Below, piece after piece: positions 7,640-16,807 of a stretch of 64,000 bases of DNA. The notes beneath the pieces are model-generated. The model worked only from the letters and a program-made list of their open reading frames with translations. It had not been told where the DNA came from and did no database searches. The position numbers and the translations under genes were made by a program. The stretch's first letter is position 1. Each line of letters begins with the position of its first letter. Source of the DNA: Bradyrhizobium huanghuaihaiense (GTDB lineage: Bacteria > Pseudomonadota > Alphaproteobacteria > Rhizobiales > Xanthobacteraceae); NCBI RefSeq assembly GCF_007830635.1, contig NZ_VLLA01000002.1:434001-498000 (forward strand), read 5' to 3'.

Positions 7640-9931
7640 TCAGTTCTTGCGCGGGGCGGATGCGTTCGCATTCTCTTCCGCATAGTTCTGCGGGAAGGCG
7701 AGTGCACTCGATGCCGAGGATGGCTTGGCCGGCTTGCTGTCGTCGGCCGTCGATTTGTTTGCGGTCCTGGCGGCGTCATCGAGCAGCTTCTCGACCCGCA
7801 CCAGAATATCGGCGCCGCGCTTGGTCAGTACGGGCGGCGGACCGGGCTTGGTCTCCAGTACCTTCGGCGCCGCGCTGGCCTGCGCGTTCGCGTCCTTCGG
7901 CTGCGGCGGCAGCTTCTGGCCCATGCCGATGCCGGGGATCTCCCGGACCTCGACGCCCTGATGCGCGGCGACCATGATGTCGTGCCAGGTCTGCGCCGGC
8001 AGCGAGCCGCCGGTCATGCGGTTGGTCGGCGAGTAGTCGTCGTTGCCGTACCAGACCGCGCAGGTGAAATTGCCGGTGTAGCCGACGAACCAGGCGTCGC
8101 GATACGCATTGGTCGTACCGGTCTTGCCCGCGGTCGGAATGCCGTCGAGCGCGGCGCGCCGCGCGGTGCCCTCGCTGACGACGTGGCTCATCATGCCCGC
8201 CATGTCGGCGGCGATATTCGGCGGAATGGCCTGCTTCGGCTTCGGCCCGTCGCGGTCCCAGCGCCAGACCAGGTCGCCCGCGCCGGTGCGCACCTCCAGC
8301 ACCGAATGCGGCGTCACCGACTTGCCGCGGTTCGGGAACGTCGCATAGGCAACCGCGTGCTCGAGCACGGTGACTTCGTCGGAGCCGATCGGCAGCGACG
8401 GCGTATCGGGCAGCGGCGCCTTGAGGCCGAAGCGGCGCGCGACCTCGACGATCTTGGCGCGGCCGATCTTGGCCGGGTTCGGCGCCTTCGGCTGTTCCTT
8501 CTGGCCGATCGCGATCGACAGTTTCACCGGCACGACGTTGATCGAGCGCGTGATCGCCTGCGTCAGCGTCACCGAGCCGGAATAGGAATGACCATAGTTC
8601 TGCGGACACCAATTGCCGATGCAGACCGGGCCGTCGACCACGATCGAGTTCGGCGTGAAGCCGTTCAGCAGCGCCGTGGTGTAGACGTAAGGCTTGAACG
8701 AGGAGCCGGGCTGGCGATAGGCGTCGGTGGCGCGGTTGAACTGGCTGGCGCCGTAGTCGCGGCCGCCGACCATGGCGCGGATGCCGCCGTCGAGATCGGC
8801 GACGACGGTTGCCGCCTGCGTTGCGTGATAATCGCGGCCGAACTGGCGCAGCTGGTTCTCGATGGCGTCTTCGGCCGCCTTCTGCACGTTGGCGTCGATA
8901 GCGAGGCGTACCACGAAGACGCGCTCGACGTAGGATTTCGGGAAGGTATCGACCAGCTTGCGCATCTCGTCGAAGGCGTAGTCGAGATAGTAGTTCGGCG
9001 AAGCCTCGTCGCGGCGGTCGACGGCGAAGGCCGGGTTGCGGCGGGCGCCGAACACCTGGCCCTCGGTCATGAAGCCGGCATCGACGAGATTGTCGAGCAC
9101 GACGTTGGCTCGGGCGCGGGCGGCGGGCAGGTTGATGTGCGGGGCATACTTCGTCGGCGCCTTGAACAGGCCGGCGAGCATCGCCGCTTCCGAAAGCGTC
9201 ACGTCGCGCGCCGACTTGTTGAAGTAGAAGTGCGCCGCGCCGTCGACGCCGAAAGTGCCGCCGCCCATATAGGCGCGGTCGAGATACAGCTTGAGGATCT
9301 CGTTCTTGGTCAGGCGCCATTCCAGCCAGATCGCGAGGAAGGCCTCGTTGACCTTGCGCTCGATGGTGCGCTCGTTGCTCAGGAACAGGTTCTTGGCGAG
9401 CTGCTGGGTGATCGAGGAGCCGCCCTGGCGGACGCCGCCGGCTTGCGCGTTGGTGACGAGCGCGCGCGCGGTGCCGGCGATGTCGATGCCGAAATGCTCG
9501 TAGAAGCGGCGGTCTTCGGTCGCCAGCGTCGCCTTGATCAGGACGTCGGGGAAATCTTCCAGCGGGATCGAGTCGTTGTGCTTGATGCCGCGGCTGCCGA
9601 TCGGGTTGCCGTAGCGGTCGAGGAAGCTCACCGCCAGATCGGACTTCTTCAGCCAGTCCTCGTCCGCGGTCTCGCGGAAGGCGGGGATGGCGAGCGTGAG
9701 CATCACGACGAGGCCGCCGAGCCCGAGGGTCGCGGCCTCCGACAGCGGCTCGATGAACACCCAGCGCTTCCACCGCCCGACATAGAAGCGGTCCATGAAG
9801 GTCGAGTAGCGCTCGTAGAGCTCGCGGATGCCCTTGGCCGAGGAGAACAGGGAGGAGTCGATGCGCGCATCGAGGTCCAGGAAGAAATTCCGGACCTTCT
9901 GCTTCCAATGCGGTGGTATGATCTGGCGCAC
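7640..9931 (-). CDS. Penicillin-binding protein 1A-type bifunctional peptidoglycan synthase
   Basis: Class A PBP of 763 residues. Cytoplasmic N-terminus of about 65 residues, one membrane helix at about 66-86, then a GT51 glycosyltransferase domain with catalytic Glu139 (TEDRRFYEHFGID), GGSSITQQLAKNLFLS, RKVNEAFLAIWLEWRLTKNEILKLYLDRAYMGGGTFG. The transpeptidase domain has S-x-x-K (GSSFKP, Ser near residue 410), the S-x-N motif in TRSIN and KTGTT near residue 603. The last 90 residues are Ala/Pro/Lys-rich and probably disordered. It polymerises lipid II and crosslinks the stem peptides in the periplasm. It is the first gene of an operon with the DUF1214 and DUF1254 genes, separated by nine bases. 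The symbol is withheld because several class A paralogues usually exist in such genomes. Confidence 0.93.
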   Translation of the reverse strand: MRQIIPPHWKQKVRNFFLDLDARIDSSLFSSAKGIRELYERYSTFMDRFYVGRWKRWVFIEPLSEAATLGLGGLVVMLTLAIPAFRETADEDWLKKSDLAVSFLDRYGNPIGSRGIKHNDSIPLEDFPDVLIKATLATEDRRFYEHFGIDIAGTARALVTNAQAGGVRQGGSSITQQLAKNLFLSNERTIERKVNEAFLAIWLEWRLTKNEILKLYLDRAYMGGGTFGVDGAAHFYFNKSARDVTLSEAAMLAGLFKAPTKYAPHINLPAARARANVVLDNLVDAGFMTEGQVFGARRNPAFAVDRRDEASPNYYLDYAFDEMRKLVDTFPKSYVERVFVVRLAIDANVQKAAEDAIENQLRQFGRDYHATQAATVVADLDGGIRAMVGGRDYGASQFNRATDAYRQPGSSFKPYVYTTALLNGFTPNSIVVDGPVCIGNWCPQNYGHSYSGSVTLTQAITRSINVVPVKLSIAIGQKEQPKAPNPAKIGRAKIVEVARRFGLKAPLPDTPSLPIGSDEVTVLEHAVAYATFPNRGKSVTPHSVLEVRTGAGDLVWRWDRDGPKPKQAIPPNIAADMAGMMSHVVSEGTARRAALDGIPTAGKTGTTNAYRDAWFVGYTGNFTCAVWYGNDDYSPTNRMTGGSLPAQTWHDIMVAAHQGVEVREIPGIGMGQKLPPQPKDANAQASAAPKVLETKPGPPPVLTKRGADILVRVEKLLDDAARTANKSTADDSKPAKPSSASSALAFPQNYAEENANASAPRKN

Positions 9932-10226
9932 CTAGAACCCTTGAGGCTTGGTTCGAAAGCGTTCAAGCACCCGGCCGGGGGCGGCATCGAGACGTCTTGA
10001 GGGAATGTTGCGGCAAACCCAAGGCGCCCGGTTCGCGTCCTCTGGGGACTTGCTGTTCCTTCTAGCCGAGCAGGGCCCATAAACCAATGGTCAGGCTCGC
10101 GATTTTGAACAACAGGCCTAATTGACCCCGGTTCATTACGGGCCTCGAAGGGCGTCTGCTTGCACCCTCACGTCCGCCCGCCCTAGATGGCGTTAGCCGT
10201 AGCTCTTTCGAATCTTGTTGAGGCGC

Positions 10227-10742
10227 ATGACCGCAGCTCCCAAACGACCTTCCGGCCAGGAGGGATTCTTCTGGAAAACCAAGACGTTGGAACAGATGTC
10301 TGGGGAGGAATGGGAAAGCCTGTGCGACGGCTGCGGCCGCTGCTGCCTGAACAAGCTGGAGGACGAGGACACCGGCCAGATCTATTTCACCCATATCGGC
10401 TGCAAGCTGCTCGATGGGACGACCTGCGCCTGCAAGGACTACCCGAATCGTTCCGACAAGGTTCCGGACTGCGTCCGCCTGACCCCGGCCAATGTCCGCA
10501 CCCTGAACTGGCTGCCGCCAAGCTGCGGCTACAAGCTCGTCGCCGAGGGACGCGACCTCTATTGGTGGCATCCGCTGGTGTCAGGCGATCCCAACACCGT
10601 TCATGAAGCCGGCGTCTCCGTGCGCGGCCGGGTCGAGGGCAGCGAGGAGGAGATCCCGGACGAGGAGCTCGAGGATCACATCGTGCAATGGCCGGCCATG
10701 CTGCCGAAGCGGGCCCGCCTGAAGCGACGTCCGAAGGATTGA
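10227..10742 (+). CDS. YcgN-family cysteine-cluster protein (UPF0260)
   Basis: 171 residues from the ATG at 10227 (GAGG seven bases upstream); the TTG at 10215 is less likely. The signature is a run of conserved Cys residues: [77 protein letters not shown]. This is the UPF0260/YkgJ-like cysteine-cluster pattern thought to bind zinc or an iron-sulfur centre. No reaction is established for the family. It is cytosolic, with no signal or membrane segment. It is divergent from the PBP1A operon and upstream of the DHA2 exporter, with no evident functional link. Confidence 0.88.
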   Translation: MTAAPKRPSGQEGFFWKTKTLEQMSGEEWESLCDGCGRCCLNKLEDEDTGQIYFTHIGCKLLDGTTCACKDYPNRSDKVPDCVRLTPANVRTLNWLPPSCGYKLVAEGRDLYWWHPLVSGDPNTVHEAGVSVRGRVEGSEEEIPDEELEDHIVQWPAMLPKRARLKRRPKD

Positions 10743-10882
10743 GCCGCCGCGCGCCGCCGATCACGTGTTCGGGATGACCCTGCGATGGGATGCACCCATG
10801 CGCCGCGGTGCCTGCCTGAGAAGAACCTTCCTCTCTACATTGGCTGCATAGAACGAATCCTTCGCGGCGTTTGCGCCGCCTC

Positions 10883-12484
10883 ATGCGTCCGATCGAGATG
10901 AACAAGTTCGACCGGCAGAGCAGTTCTGCCGACATCCAGGCATTGCCCGACGACATCGCCGAGGAGCTCTCCCGACTTCCGAGCGAGGTCATCAGCGTCG
11001 ATGACGCACCCTCGCTCGCGCCACCGGCGCCACTGGGGCAGGACGAGGTCCGCACCATCGTCATCAGCCTGATGCTGACGATGTTCCTGGCCGCCCTCGA
11101 CCAGACCATCGTCGCGACCGCGCTGCCGACCATCGGGCGCCAGTTCCAGGACGTCTCGAACCTGTCCTGGGTGATCACGGCCTACCTGCTTGCTTCGACC
11201 GCGGTCGCGCCGGTGTTCGGCACGCTCAGCGACATCTACGGCCGCAAGGCCATGATCATCACCTCGCTGAGCCTGTTCGTGACCGGCTCGATCCTGTGCG
11301 CGATCGCGCCCAACATGCCGATGCTGATCCTCGCGCGCGGCCTCCAGGGGCTCGGCGGCGGCGGCATCATGCCCGTCGTGCAGACGGTGATCTCCGACGT
11401 CGTGAGCCCGCGCGAGCGTGGGCAGTACCAGGCCTATTTCTCCAGCGTCTGGATGGTCGGCGGCATTTTGGGTCCGGTCATCGGCGGCGTGTTTGCCGAG
11501 CACCTGCACTGGTCGATGATCTTCTGGATCAACCTTCCGCTCACGGCCGCCGCACTCGCGCTGCTGCTGCCGAAGATGAAGAAGATCCCGGTGTTCCATC
11601 GCAAGCGCAAGGTCGACTGGCTCGGCGGCGTGCTGCTGATGGCCTCCGCCGTGGTCTTCATGCTGGTGCTGACCTGGGGCGGCACGCGCTATCCCTGGCT
11701 GTCGCCAACCGTGCTTGCGATGGTGGGCGGCGCGGTCGCACTCGCCGTCACTTTCGTCTGGCATGCGCGCCGTGCGGACGAGCCGTTCCTGCCGCTGCCG
11801 CTGCTCGGTGGATCGGTCGTGCCGTTCGGCCTGATGGCAGGTGGCTGTGCGCTCGGCGCGATCACGGGCCTCACCGTGCAGCTGCCGCTCTATTACGAGT
11901 CGGTCTACCATCTCAGCGCCAGCGAGGCGGGGCTTGCGCTGATTCCGCTCGCGGCGGTCTCGACCTGCGGTGCGGCGATCGCCGGCCGCACCATGGCGCG
12001 CGCCAAGCACTACAAGCGCGTCGCCATCGTCGGCACGTCCTGGGCTGCGCTGTGCGGCCTCGGCCTCACGCTCACCACCTTGCCGCTCTGGGGCCTGCTG
12101 ACGCTGATGGCCGCGTTCGCGCTCGGCCTCGGCACGACCTTTCCGGTCTGCGTGGTCTCGGTGCAGAATTCGGTCCCGCGTCCGCAAGTCGGCACCATCA
12201 CCGGCGCGCTGAACTTCTTCCGCTCGCTGATGTCCTCGTTCACGGTCGCGGCCTTCGCGGCGATCCTGCTGATCGCGCTCGGCGCCGACATTCCGCTCGC
12301 CGGCGAACATCATGTCGCGGGCAGCATCCCAGCGATCCCCACCGAGGACATGCGGCACGCATTCCGCTACGTCTTCGGCGCCGCCACCGCGCTGATGACC
12401 GGCGCCGCGCTCTGCCTGATCATGATGGAGGAGCGACCGCTGGCCGGCCCCTCCGTCACGCAGCAGGTGGAGATGGCGGAGTAG
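10883..12484 (+). CDS. DHA2-family (EmrB/QacA type) 14-TM MFS exporter
   Basis: About 533 residues. A 45-residue hydrophilic N-terminus precedes the first helix (VRTIVISLMLTMFLAALDQTIVATALPTIGRQF), which carries the DHA2 motif LDxTIVxxALP. Motif A follows (GTLSDIYGRKAMI), then motif C-like GGILGPVIGGVFAE in helix 5. The length and helix count match the 14-TM EmrB/QacA family, drug or toxin:proton antiporters. Starts at TTG 10871, ATG 10883 and ATG 10898 are all in frame. I chose 10883, but the ribosome site does not decide. No membrane-fusion partner (EmrA) is adjacent, so it may act alone in the inner membrane. It converges with the hydrolase gene three bases away. Confidence 0.9.
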   Translation: MRPIEMNKFDRQSSSADIQALPDDIAEELSRLPSEVISVDDAPSLAPPAPLGQDEVRTIVISLMLTMFLAALDQTIVATALPTIGRQFQDVSNLSWVITAYLLASTAVAPVFGTLSDIYGRKAMIITSLSLFVTGSILCAIAPNMPMLILARGLQGLGGGGIMPVVQTVISDVVSPRERGQYQAYFSSVWMVGGILGPVIGGVFAEHLHWSMIFWINLPLTAAALALLLPKMKKIPVFHRKRKVDWLGGVLLMASAVVFMLVLTWGGTRYPWLSPTVLAMVGGAVALAVTFVWHARRADEPFLPLPLLGGSVVPFGLMAGGCALGAITGLTVQLPLYYESVYHLSASEAGLALIPLAAVSTCGAAIAGRTMARAKHYKRVAIVGTSWAALCGLGLTLTTLPLWGLLTLMAAFALGLGTTFPVCVVSVQNSVPRPQVGTITGALNFFRSLMSSFTVAAFAAILLIALGADIPLAGEHHVAGSIPAIPTEDMRHAFRYVFGAATALMTGAALCLIMMEERPLAGPSVTQQVEMAE

Positions 12485-12487
12485 GGG

Positions 12488-14188
12488 TTATCCCCCGCGG
12501 TCGGGATCGTCGTCGGCATCGCCTGCGCTAGTCTTCCGCGCCTTCGCCGCGAGCTGTTCCTTGAGCCGCGCAAGTGCATCGGCAGACCAATCACTGATAT
12601 CGGTGACCGCGACCCAGGCATCGACGTAATGCTCGGGCGCGTAGACATGGCCGAAACCCATCGGCGTTCCGTTCGCGACCGCCATGTCGAGGGCGAGCTG
12701 CAGCATCGTCACGATCGGATACCATCGCAGCTCGGGCGACACGTCGGGTCCGCGCGGTGCGCTCATCCAGGCCGGGGCCTGAAAGGCATCGCGGTAGGCG
12801 AAGAAGGTGATCGCGTCGCTGGCATATTGCAGGTAGACGACGCGTATCGGGCCCCAGGGCGTATCTGGCGGAACCGTCGGCCCGTTCTGGTTCATGAAGC
12901 GCACGATGCGGCTGTCGCGGAATTCCGGGAGCCACGCCGGCGAGCCCTGGTTGCGGTTCGCGATGACCGAGCGCCAGATGCGGCTCTCGAACGGCGGCCC
13001 GCTCCATAGCGCGCCGGCAATGGGATCGCCGATCGTCTCGAACAGCTCCGCGGATTTTTCCGAGTTCATGGCGCCGAGGCTGAGTCCGTGGAGGTACAGC
13101 TTCGGTCGCTTGTCCTTCGGCAAGCTCGTCCAGTAGCCATAGATTTCCGCGAACAGCGCACGCGCCGCCTCGGCGCCGTATTCGGGCTGAAACAGCAGAG
13201 ATAGCGGGCTGTTGAGATAGGAATATTGCATCGCCACGCTCGCGACATCGCCGTGGTGGAGATATTCGACCGTATCCATCGCGGACGGATCGATCCAGCC
13301 GGTCCCGGTCGGCGTGATCACGATCAGGATCTTGCGTTCAAAGCCGTGCTGGCGCTTGAGCTCGTCGAGCGCAAGCCTTGCACGCGCCTGCGCCGTGCCT
13401 CCGCCGGCGAGGCCCACATAGACGCGCACGGGATCATGTGCGGCGCGGCCCGTGATGGCGCTGATGTCCGCCGCGGTCGGACCCGAGGCAATGAACCGGC
13501 GGCCCGTACGCCCGAGCTGCGTCCACTTCACCAGCGATGCCGCACTTCCCGTGCGATCCGGCGCGGTCGGCTGCGGCCGTTCGGGCTCGTGCAGGGCGTC
13601 GAGCTCACGGAAGGACGAATCGAGTGCGCGAAATGCCGTGCTGATCAGGACGTTGCTGGCGATCGACCAGAACAGTAGACCGGCAGCCGCGATGCCGATG
13701 ACGTTCGCAATCTTGCGTGGAATGATGCGCTTGGCGTGCCAGGCGAGGAAGTGCGACACGAGCGCGAACAGCCTCCCCAGCAGCAGCAATGCGGCGAACG
13801 TGACGATGGCGATGGCGCAGACCTTGAAGGGATGCGCGGTTTCGACCGGCGCCATCTTCATCACGGTGCGGATGGAGTTCTGCCATTCGGCGGCGCGCCA
13901 CAGATAGATGAGGACGACGATCAGGCAGCCGGCCGCGACCAGCGCATTGGCCTGCGAGCGCAGGCGCGTCGATGGCTCGGGCAGCTCGAGATAATGCCAC
14001 AGCCAGCGCCAAAGGTTGCCGGCGAGGTAGCCGATCGCAAAGCAGGCGCCGGCAAGGGCGCCTTGCGTGAGATAGCTTCGCGGCACCAGCGTCGGCGTCA
14101 GAGCGGCCGCGAAGAACAGCGCGCCCAGCATGAGGCCGACGCCGGACAGCGAGAGCAATTGTCGCCGAATGAGCCGGGTCAGATACAT
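12488..14188 (-). CDS. Membrane alpha/beta-hydrolase (Abhydrolase_9 family)
   Basis: 566 residues. The N-terminal third carries about four to five hydrophobic helices (SLSGVGLMLGALFFAAALTP, ALVAAGCLIVVLIYLW, FKVCAIAIVTFAALLLLGRLFALV, IANVIGIAAAGLLFWSIASNVLI). The C-terminal domain is an alpha/beta hydrolase of the Abhydrolase_9 kind with nucleophile elbow GLSLGAMNS (Ser near residue 370), preceded by KRPKLYLHG. It faces the membrane or periplasm; the substrate is unknown. It starts 21 bases after the multi-GAF histidine kinase gene on the same strand and is probably in its operon, so it may be a target or partner of that signalling system. Confidence 0.85.
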   Translation of the reverse strand: MYLTRLIRRQLLSLSGVGLMLGALFFAAALTPTLVPRSYLTQGALAGACFAIGYLAGNLWRWLWHYLELPEPSTRLRSQANALVAAGCLIVVLIYLWRAAEWQNSIRTVMKMAPVETAHPFKVCAIAIVTFAALLLLGRLFALVSHFLAWHAKRIIPRKIANVIGIAAAGLLFWSIASNVLISTAFRALDSSFRELDALHEPERPQPTAPDRTGSAASLVKWTQLGRTGRRFIASGPTAADISAITGRAAHDPVRVYVGLAGGGTAQARARLALDELKRQHGFERKILIVITPTGTGWIDPSAMDTVEYLHHGDVASVAMQYSYLNSPLSLLFQPEYGAEAARALFAEIYGYWTSLPKDKRPKLYLHGLSLGAMNSEKSAELFETIGDPIAGALWSGPPFESRIWRSVIANRNQGSPAWLPEFRDSRIVRFMNQNGPTVPPDTPWGPIRVVYLQYASDAITFFAYRDAFQAPAWMSAPRGPDVSPELRWYPIVTMLQLALDMAVANGTPMGFGHVYAPEHYVDAWVAVTDISDWSADALARLKEQLAAKARKTSAGDADDDPDRGG

Positions 14189-14209
14189 GAAAGCACCTTT
14201 TGAACGAAG

Positions 14210-16693
14210 CTACCGTCCGTCCTTGTCCGGGAAGCCGCTCTTCCGCGGCAGCAGAATCGTGAACTCTGTGAACTTGCCCGGTTCGGTCGCGACGTCGATC
14301 GTGCCGCCGTGCTGCTTGACCACGATATCATGGCTCATCGACAGCCCGAGGCCGGTGCCTTCGCCGGCCGGCTTGGTGGTGAAGAAGGGATTGAACATCT
14401 TCTCCTTCACCTCGTCCGGAATGCCGGTGCCGTTGTCGCGGATTCGGATCTCGATGCTGTCGCCGCGATCGCGCGTCGTGGCGGTCACCATCGGCGCGTA
14501 GCCGGCGCCGCCGTGCTCCGCCTTGCGCCTGGTCACCGCGTAAAATCCGTTCGAGATCAGGTTCAGCAGCACCCGCGTGATCTCCTGCGGAAACACTTCG
14601 GCTTGGCCGGCCGCGGGATCGAGCTCGTGCTTCAGCGTCACGTCGAACTGCGGTGTTTCGGCGCGGGCGCCGTGATAGGCGAGATTGAGGCTCTCCTCGA
14701 CCAGCGCGTTGATGTCGCTCAAGCGGTGCTCGCCGCCGCCCTCGCGCGAATGCAGCAGCATGTTCTTGACGATGGAATCGGCGCGCCGTCCGTGTTGCAC
14801 GACCTTGTCCAGATTGTCCTTCAGAAGTCCAGTCAGCTCGTCGACTTCGCTGCGGACGTCGCCCGCGAGCGGGACAGGCGCCAGCACCTCGTTCAACTCG
14901 CTCGTCAGCTCGGCGGAGAGCGAGGCAAAATTGTTGACGAAGTTGAGCGGGTTCTTGATCTCATGCGCGATGCCGGCGGTGAGCTGGCCGAGCGAGGCCA
15001 GCTTCTCGGTCTGGATCAGCCGGTCCTGCGCAGCCCTGAGATCATCGAGCGATCTGGCGAGCTCACGCGTGCGGTCCTGCACCTCGTTGAACAGGCGCGT
15101 GTTCTCGATGGCGATCACGGCCTGGTCGGCGAAGGTCTTGAGCAAATTGATCGCCTTGTCCGGGAAGTGACCGGCCACCGGCCGCGTCACGCCGATGGTG
15201 CCGATCGCAGTGCCGTCGCGCAGCATCGGGATCACGAGAATGCTGCGATAGCCTCGCGTTCGCGCCAGCTCCCGCATGGCGTCGGTGAGGTCGGGCTCGT
15301 TCTGCATGTCGCCGCGGAAGGCGTACTGCCCGCTCGCCGCCACCCGGCTGTGAATGCCGGACGCCGCAAGCGGTGCCGGAAACGAGCTGAGCAGTTCCGC
15401 GTTGCCGGCCTCGTTGTCGGTGGTGAAGGCGGCCAGATGCAGCATGCCGTCGATGACGCGGGTGACAGTGGAGGAATGCCCGCCGATCAGCGCCTTGGCA
15501 CTGTCGGAGATCGCCTGGAACACCGGGGTGACATCGGCCGGCGAAGCCGCGATCACCTTGAGGATGTCGGCGGTCGCGGTCTGGCGCTCCAGCGCTTCCC
15601 TTGTGGCGTTGAACAGGCTGACATTCTTGATCGCAATCACCGCCTGGTCGGCGAAGGTCTGCAACAGCCGCACATGATGTTCGGCGAACGCGCCCGTCGC
15701 GCGCCGCGTGGCGATGATGATTCCGATGGCTTCGCCCTCGCTCATCAGGGGCGCGAACAGCATGCTGCGATAGCCGCGGGCGCGCGCGATGTCGCGCGCG
15801 GCCGGCTCGAGTTCGGTGTCGGGCAATTGCGCCGCGGCCCCGTTGGCCACGAGCCGGTAGGGCGGGAACTGCGCGAACGGCACTGGGAACGAGGCCTGGA
15901 GCACGCGATCACCGGCCGGATCGGTCGGCGTGAACGCCGCAAGATGCGCGGCACCGTCGACATAGCGCAGGACGGCCGTGGAAAAGCCGCCGATCAGCCG
16001 GTTGGCATTGGCGGCGATCGCGTCGAACACGGGCTGCACGTCCGACGGCGAGGCAGCCATCACTTTTAGGATGTCGGCCGTAGCGGTCTGGCGCTCGAGC
16101 GCCTCGCGCGTCTGGTTGAACAGCCGCGCATTCTCGATCGCGATCACGGCCTGGTCGGCAAAGGTCTGGAGCAGCTGCACGAGATCGGTTGCGAATGCGC
16201 CCGGCTCGGCGCGCGTGACGCTGATCATGCCGACCGGCGTGCCCCGGTTCATCAGGGGCATGAACAGCACGCTGCGGAAGCCGCGCAGCCGCGCAAGATT
16301 CCTGTTCAGCTCCGGGACATCGTCAGCCTCGCTGTCGGGAAACTGGATCGTCTCGCCATTGCGAACCAGGGCGAAGGTTGGAAAGTCCGCGATCTTGCGC
16401 GGGAACGATCCCTTGAGCCCCTCGTCGGCTTCAGGACTGGTCGGCGTGTACGCCACGAGATGCAATTCGTCGCCGATGAACTGCAGCACGGTGGCGGAGA
16501 AGCCGCCGAGCAGGCGCTTCGAGCTGGACGCGATCGCCGCGAAGACCGGCCGGGCATCCGATGGTGAGGCCGCGATGGTGCGCAGGATCTCCGCGCTGGC
16601 ATTCTCACGGTCGCGCGCAATCGCGAGTGCGCTGCGTAGCCGCGCGTTCTCGGCCCCAAGCTCATCGGCGACTTCATTGGAAGGTTTGGTCAT
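14210..16693 (-). CDS. Soluble sensor histidine kinase with three tandem GAF domains
   Basis: About 827 residues from the ATG at 16693 (the frame is open to an ATG at 16729). A short N-terminal coiled coil (residues 10-40) precedes three GAF domains at about 48-200, 219-370 and 390-540. Each is introduced by a DILK/EILRxIAASPxDxxPVF segment and ends in LLQTFADQAVIAIEN-RLFN. The linkers between GAF1/2 and GAF2/3 are near copies (REALERQTATADILKV). A dimerisation/phospho-acceptor domain follows with GIAHEIKNPLNF (His near residue 577), then HATPase_c with N (LNLISNGFYA), G1 (DNGTGIP), F and G2 (GEGTGLGLS) boxes. No membrane segment is present. GAF domains sense small molecules or redox state. 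No response regulator is adjacent, so the partner is elsewhere. The hydrolase gene follows. Confidence 0.9.
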   Translation of the reverse strand: MTKPSNEVADELGAENARLRSALAIARDRENASAEILRTIAASPSDARPVFAAIASSSKRLLGGFSATVLQFIGDELHLVAYTPTSPEADEGLKGSFPRKIADFPTFALVRNGETIQFPDSEADDVPELNRNLARLRGFRSVLFMPLMNRGTPVGMISVTRAEPGAFATDLVQLLQTFADQAVIAIENARLFNQTREALERQTATADILKVMAASPSDVQPVFDAIAANANRLIGGFSTAVLRYVDGAAHLAAFTPTDPAGDRVLQASFPVPFAQFPPYRLVANGAAAQLPDTELEPAARDIARARGYRSMLFAPLMSEGEAIGIIIATRRATGAFAEHHVRLLQTFADQAVIAIKNVSLFNATREALERQTATADILKVIAASPADVTPVFQAISDSAKALIGGHSSTVTRVIDGMLHLAAFTTDNEAGNAELLSSFPAPLAASGIHSRVAASGQYAFRGDMQNEPDLTDAMRELARTRGYRSILVIPMLRDGTAIGTIGVTRPVAGHFPDKAINLLKTFADQAVIAIENTRLFNEVQDRTRELARSLDDLRAAQDRLIQTEKLASLGQLTAGIAHEIKNPLNFVNNFASLSAELTSELNEVLAPVPLAGDVRSEVDELTGLLKDNLDKVVQHGRRADSIVKNMLLHSREGGGEHRLSDINALVEESLNLAYHGARAETPQFDVTLKHELDPAAGQAEVFPQEITRVLLNLISNGFYAVTRRKAEHGGAGYAPMVTATTRDRGDSIEIRIRDNGTGIPDEVKEKMFNPFFTTKPAGEGTGLGLSMSHDIVVKQHGGTIDVATEPGKFTEFTILLPRKSGFPDKDGR

Positions 16694-16807
16694 TCGCAAT
16701 CCGGCTTGATGCCACGACATGCGCGGCATCAGGTCGAATTATCACATCTCCTGCGGCCGGAGCCAGTGCTCGCGGCTGCGAGCCTTGCCACCGAAACCCG
16801 GTTCGCC

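Noticed and set aside
7961..10000. Long plus-strand open frame of 679 codons opposite the PBP1A gene
   Set aside because: It lies wholly antisense to a clear PBP1A gene with intact catalytic motifs. Its composition (His/Arg/Ala-rich, no domain) is that of a GC-rich shadow frame.
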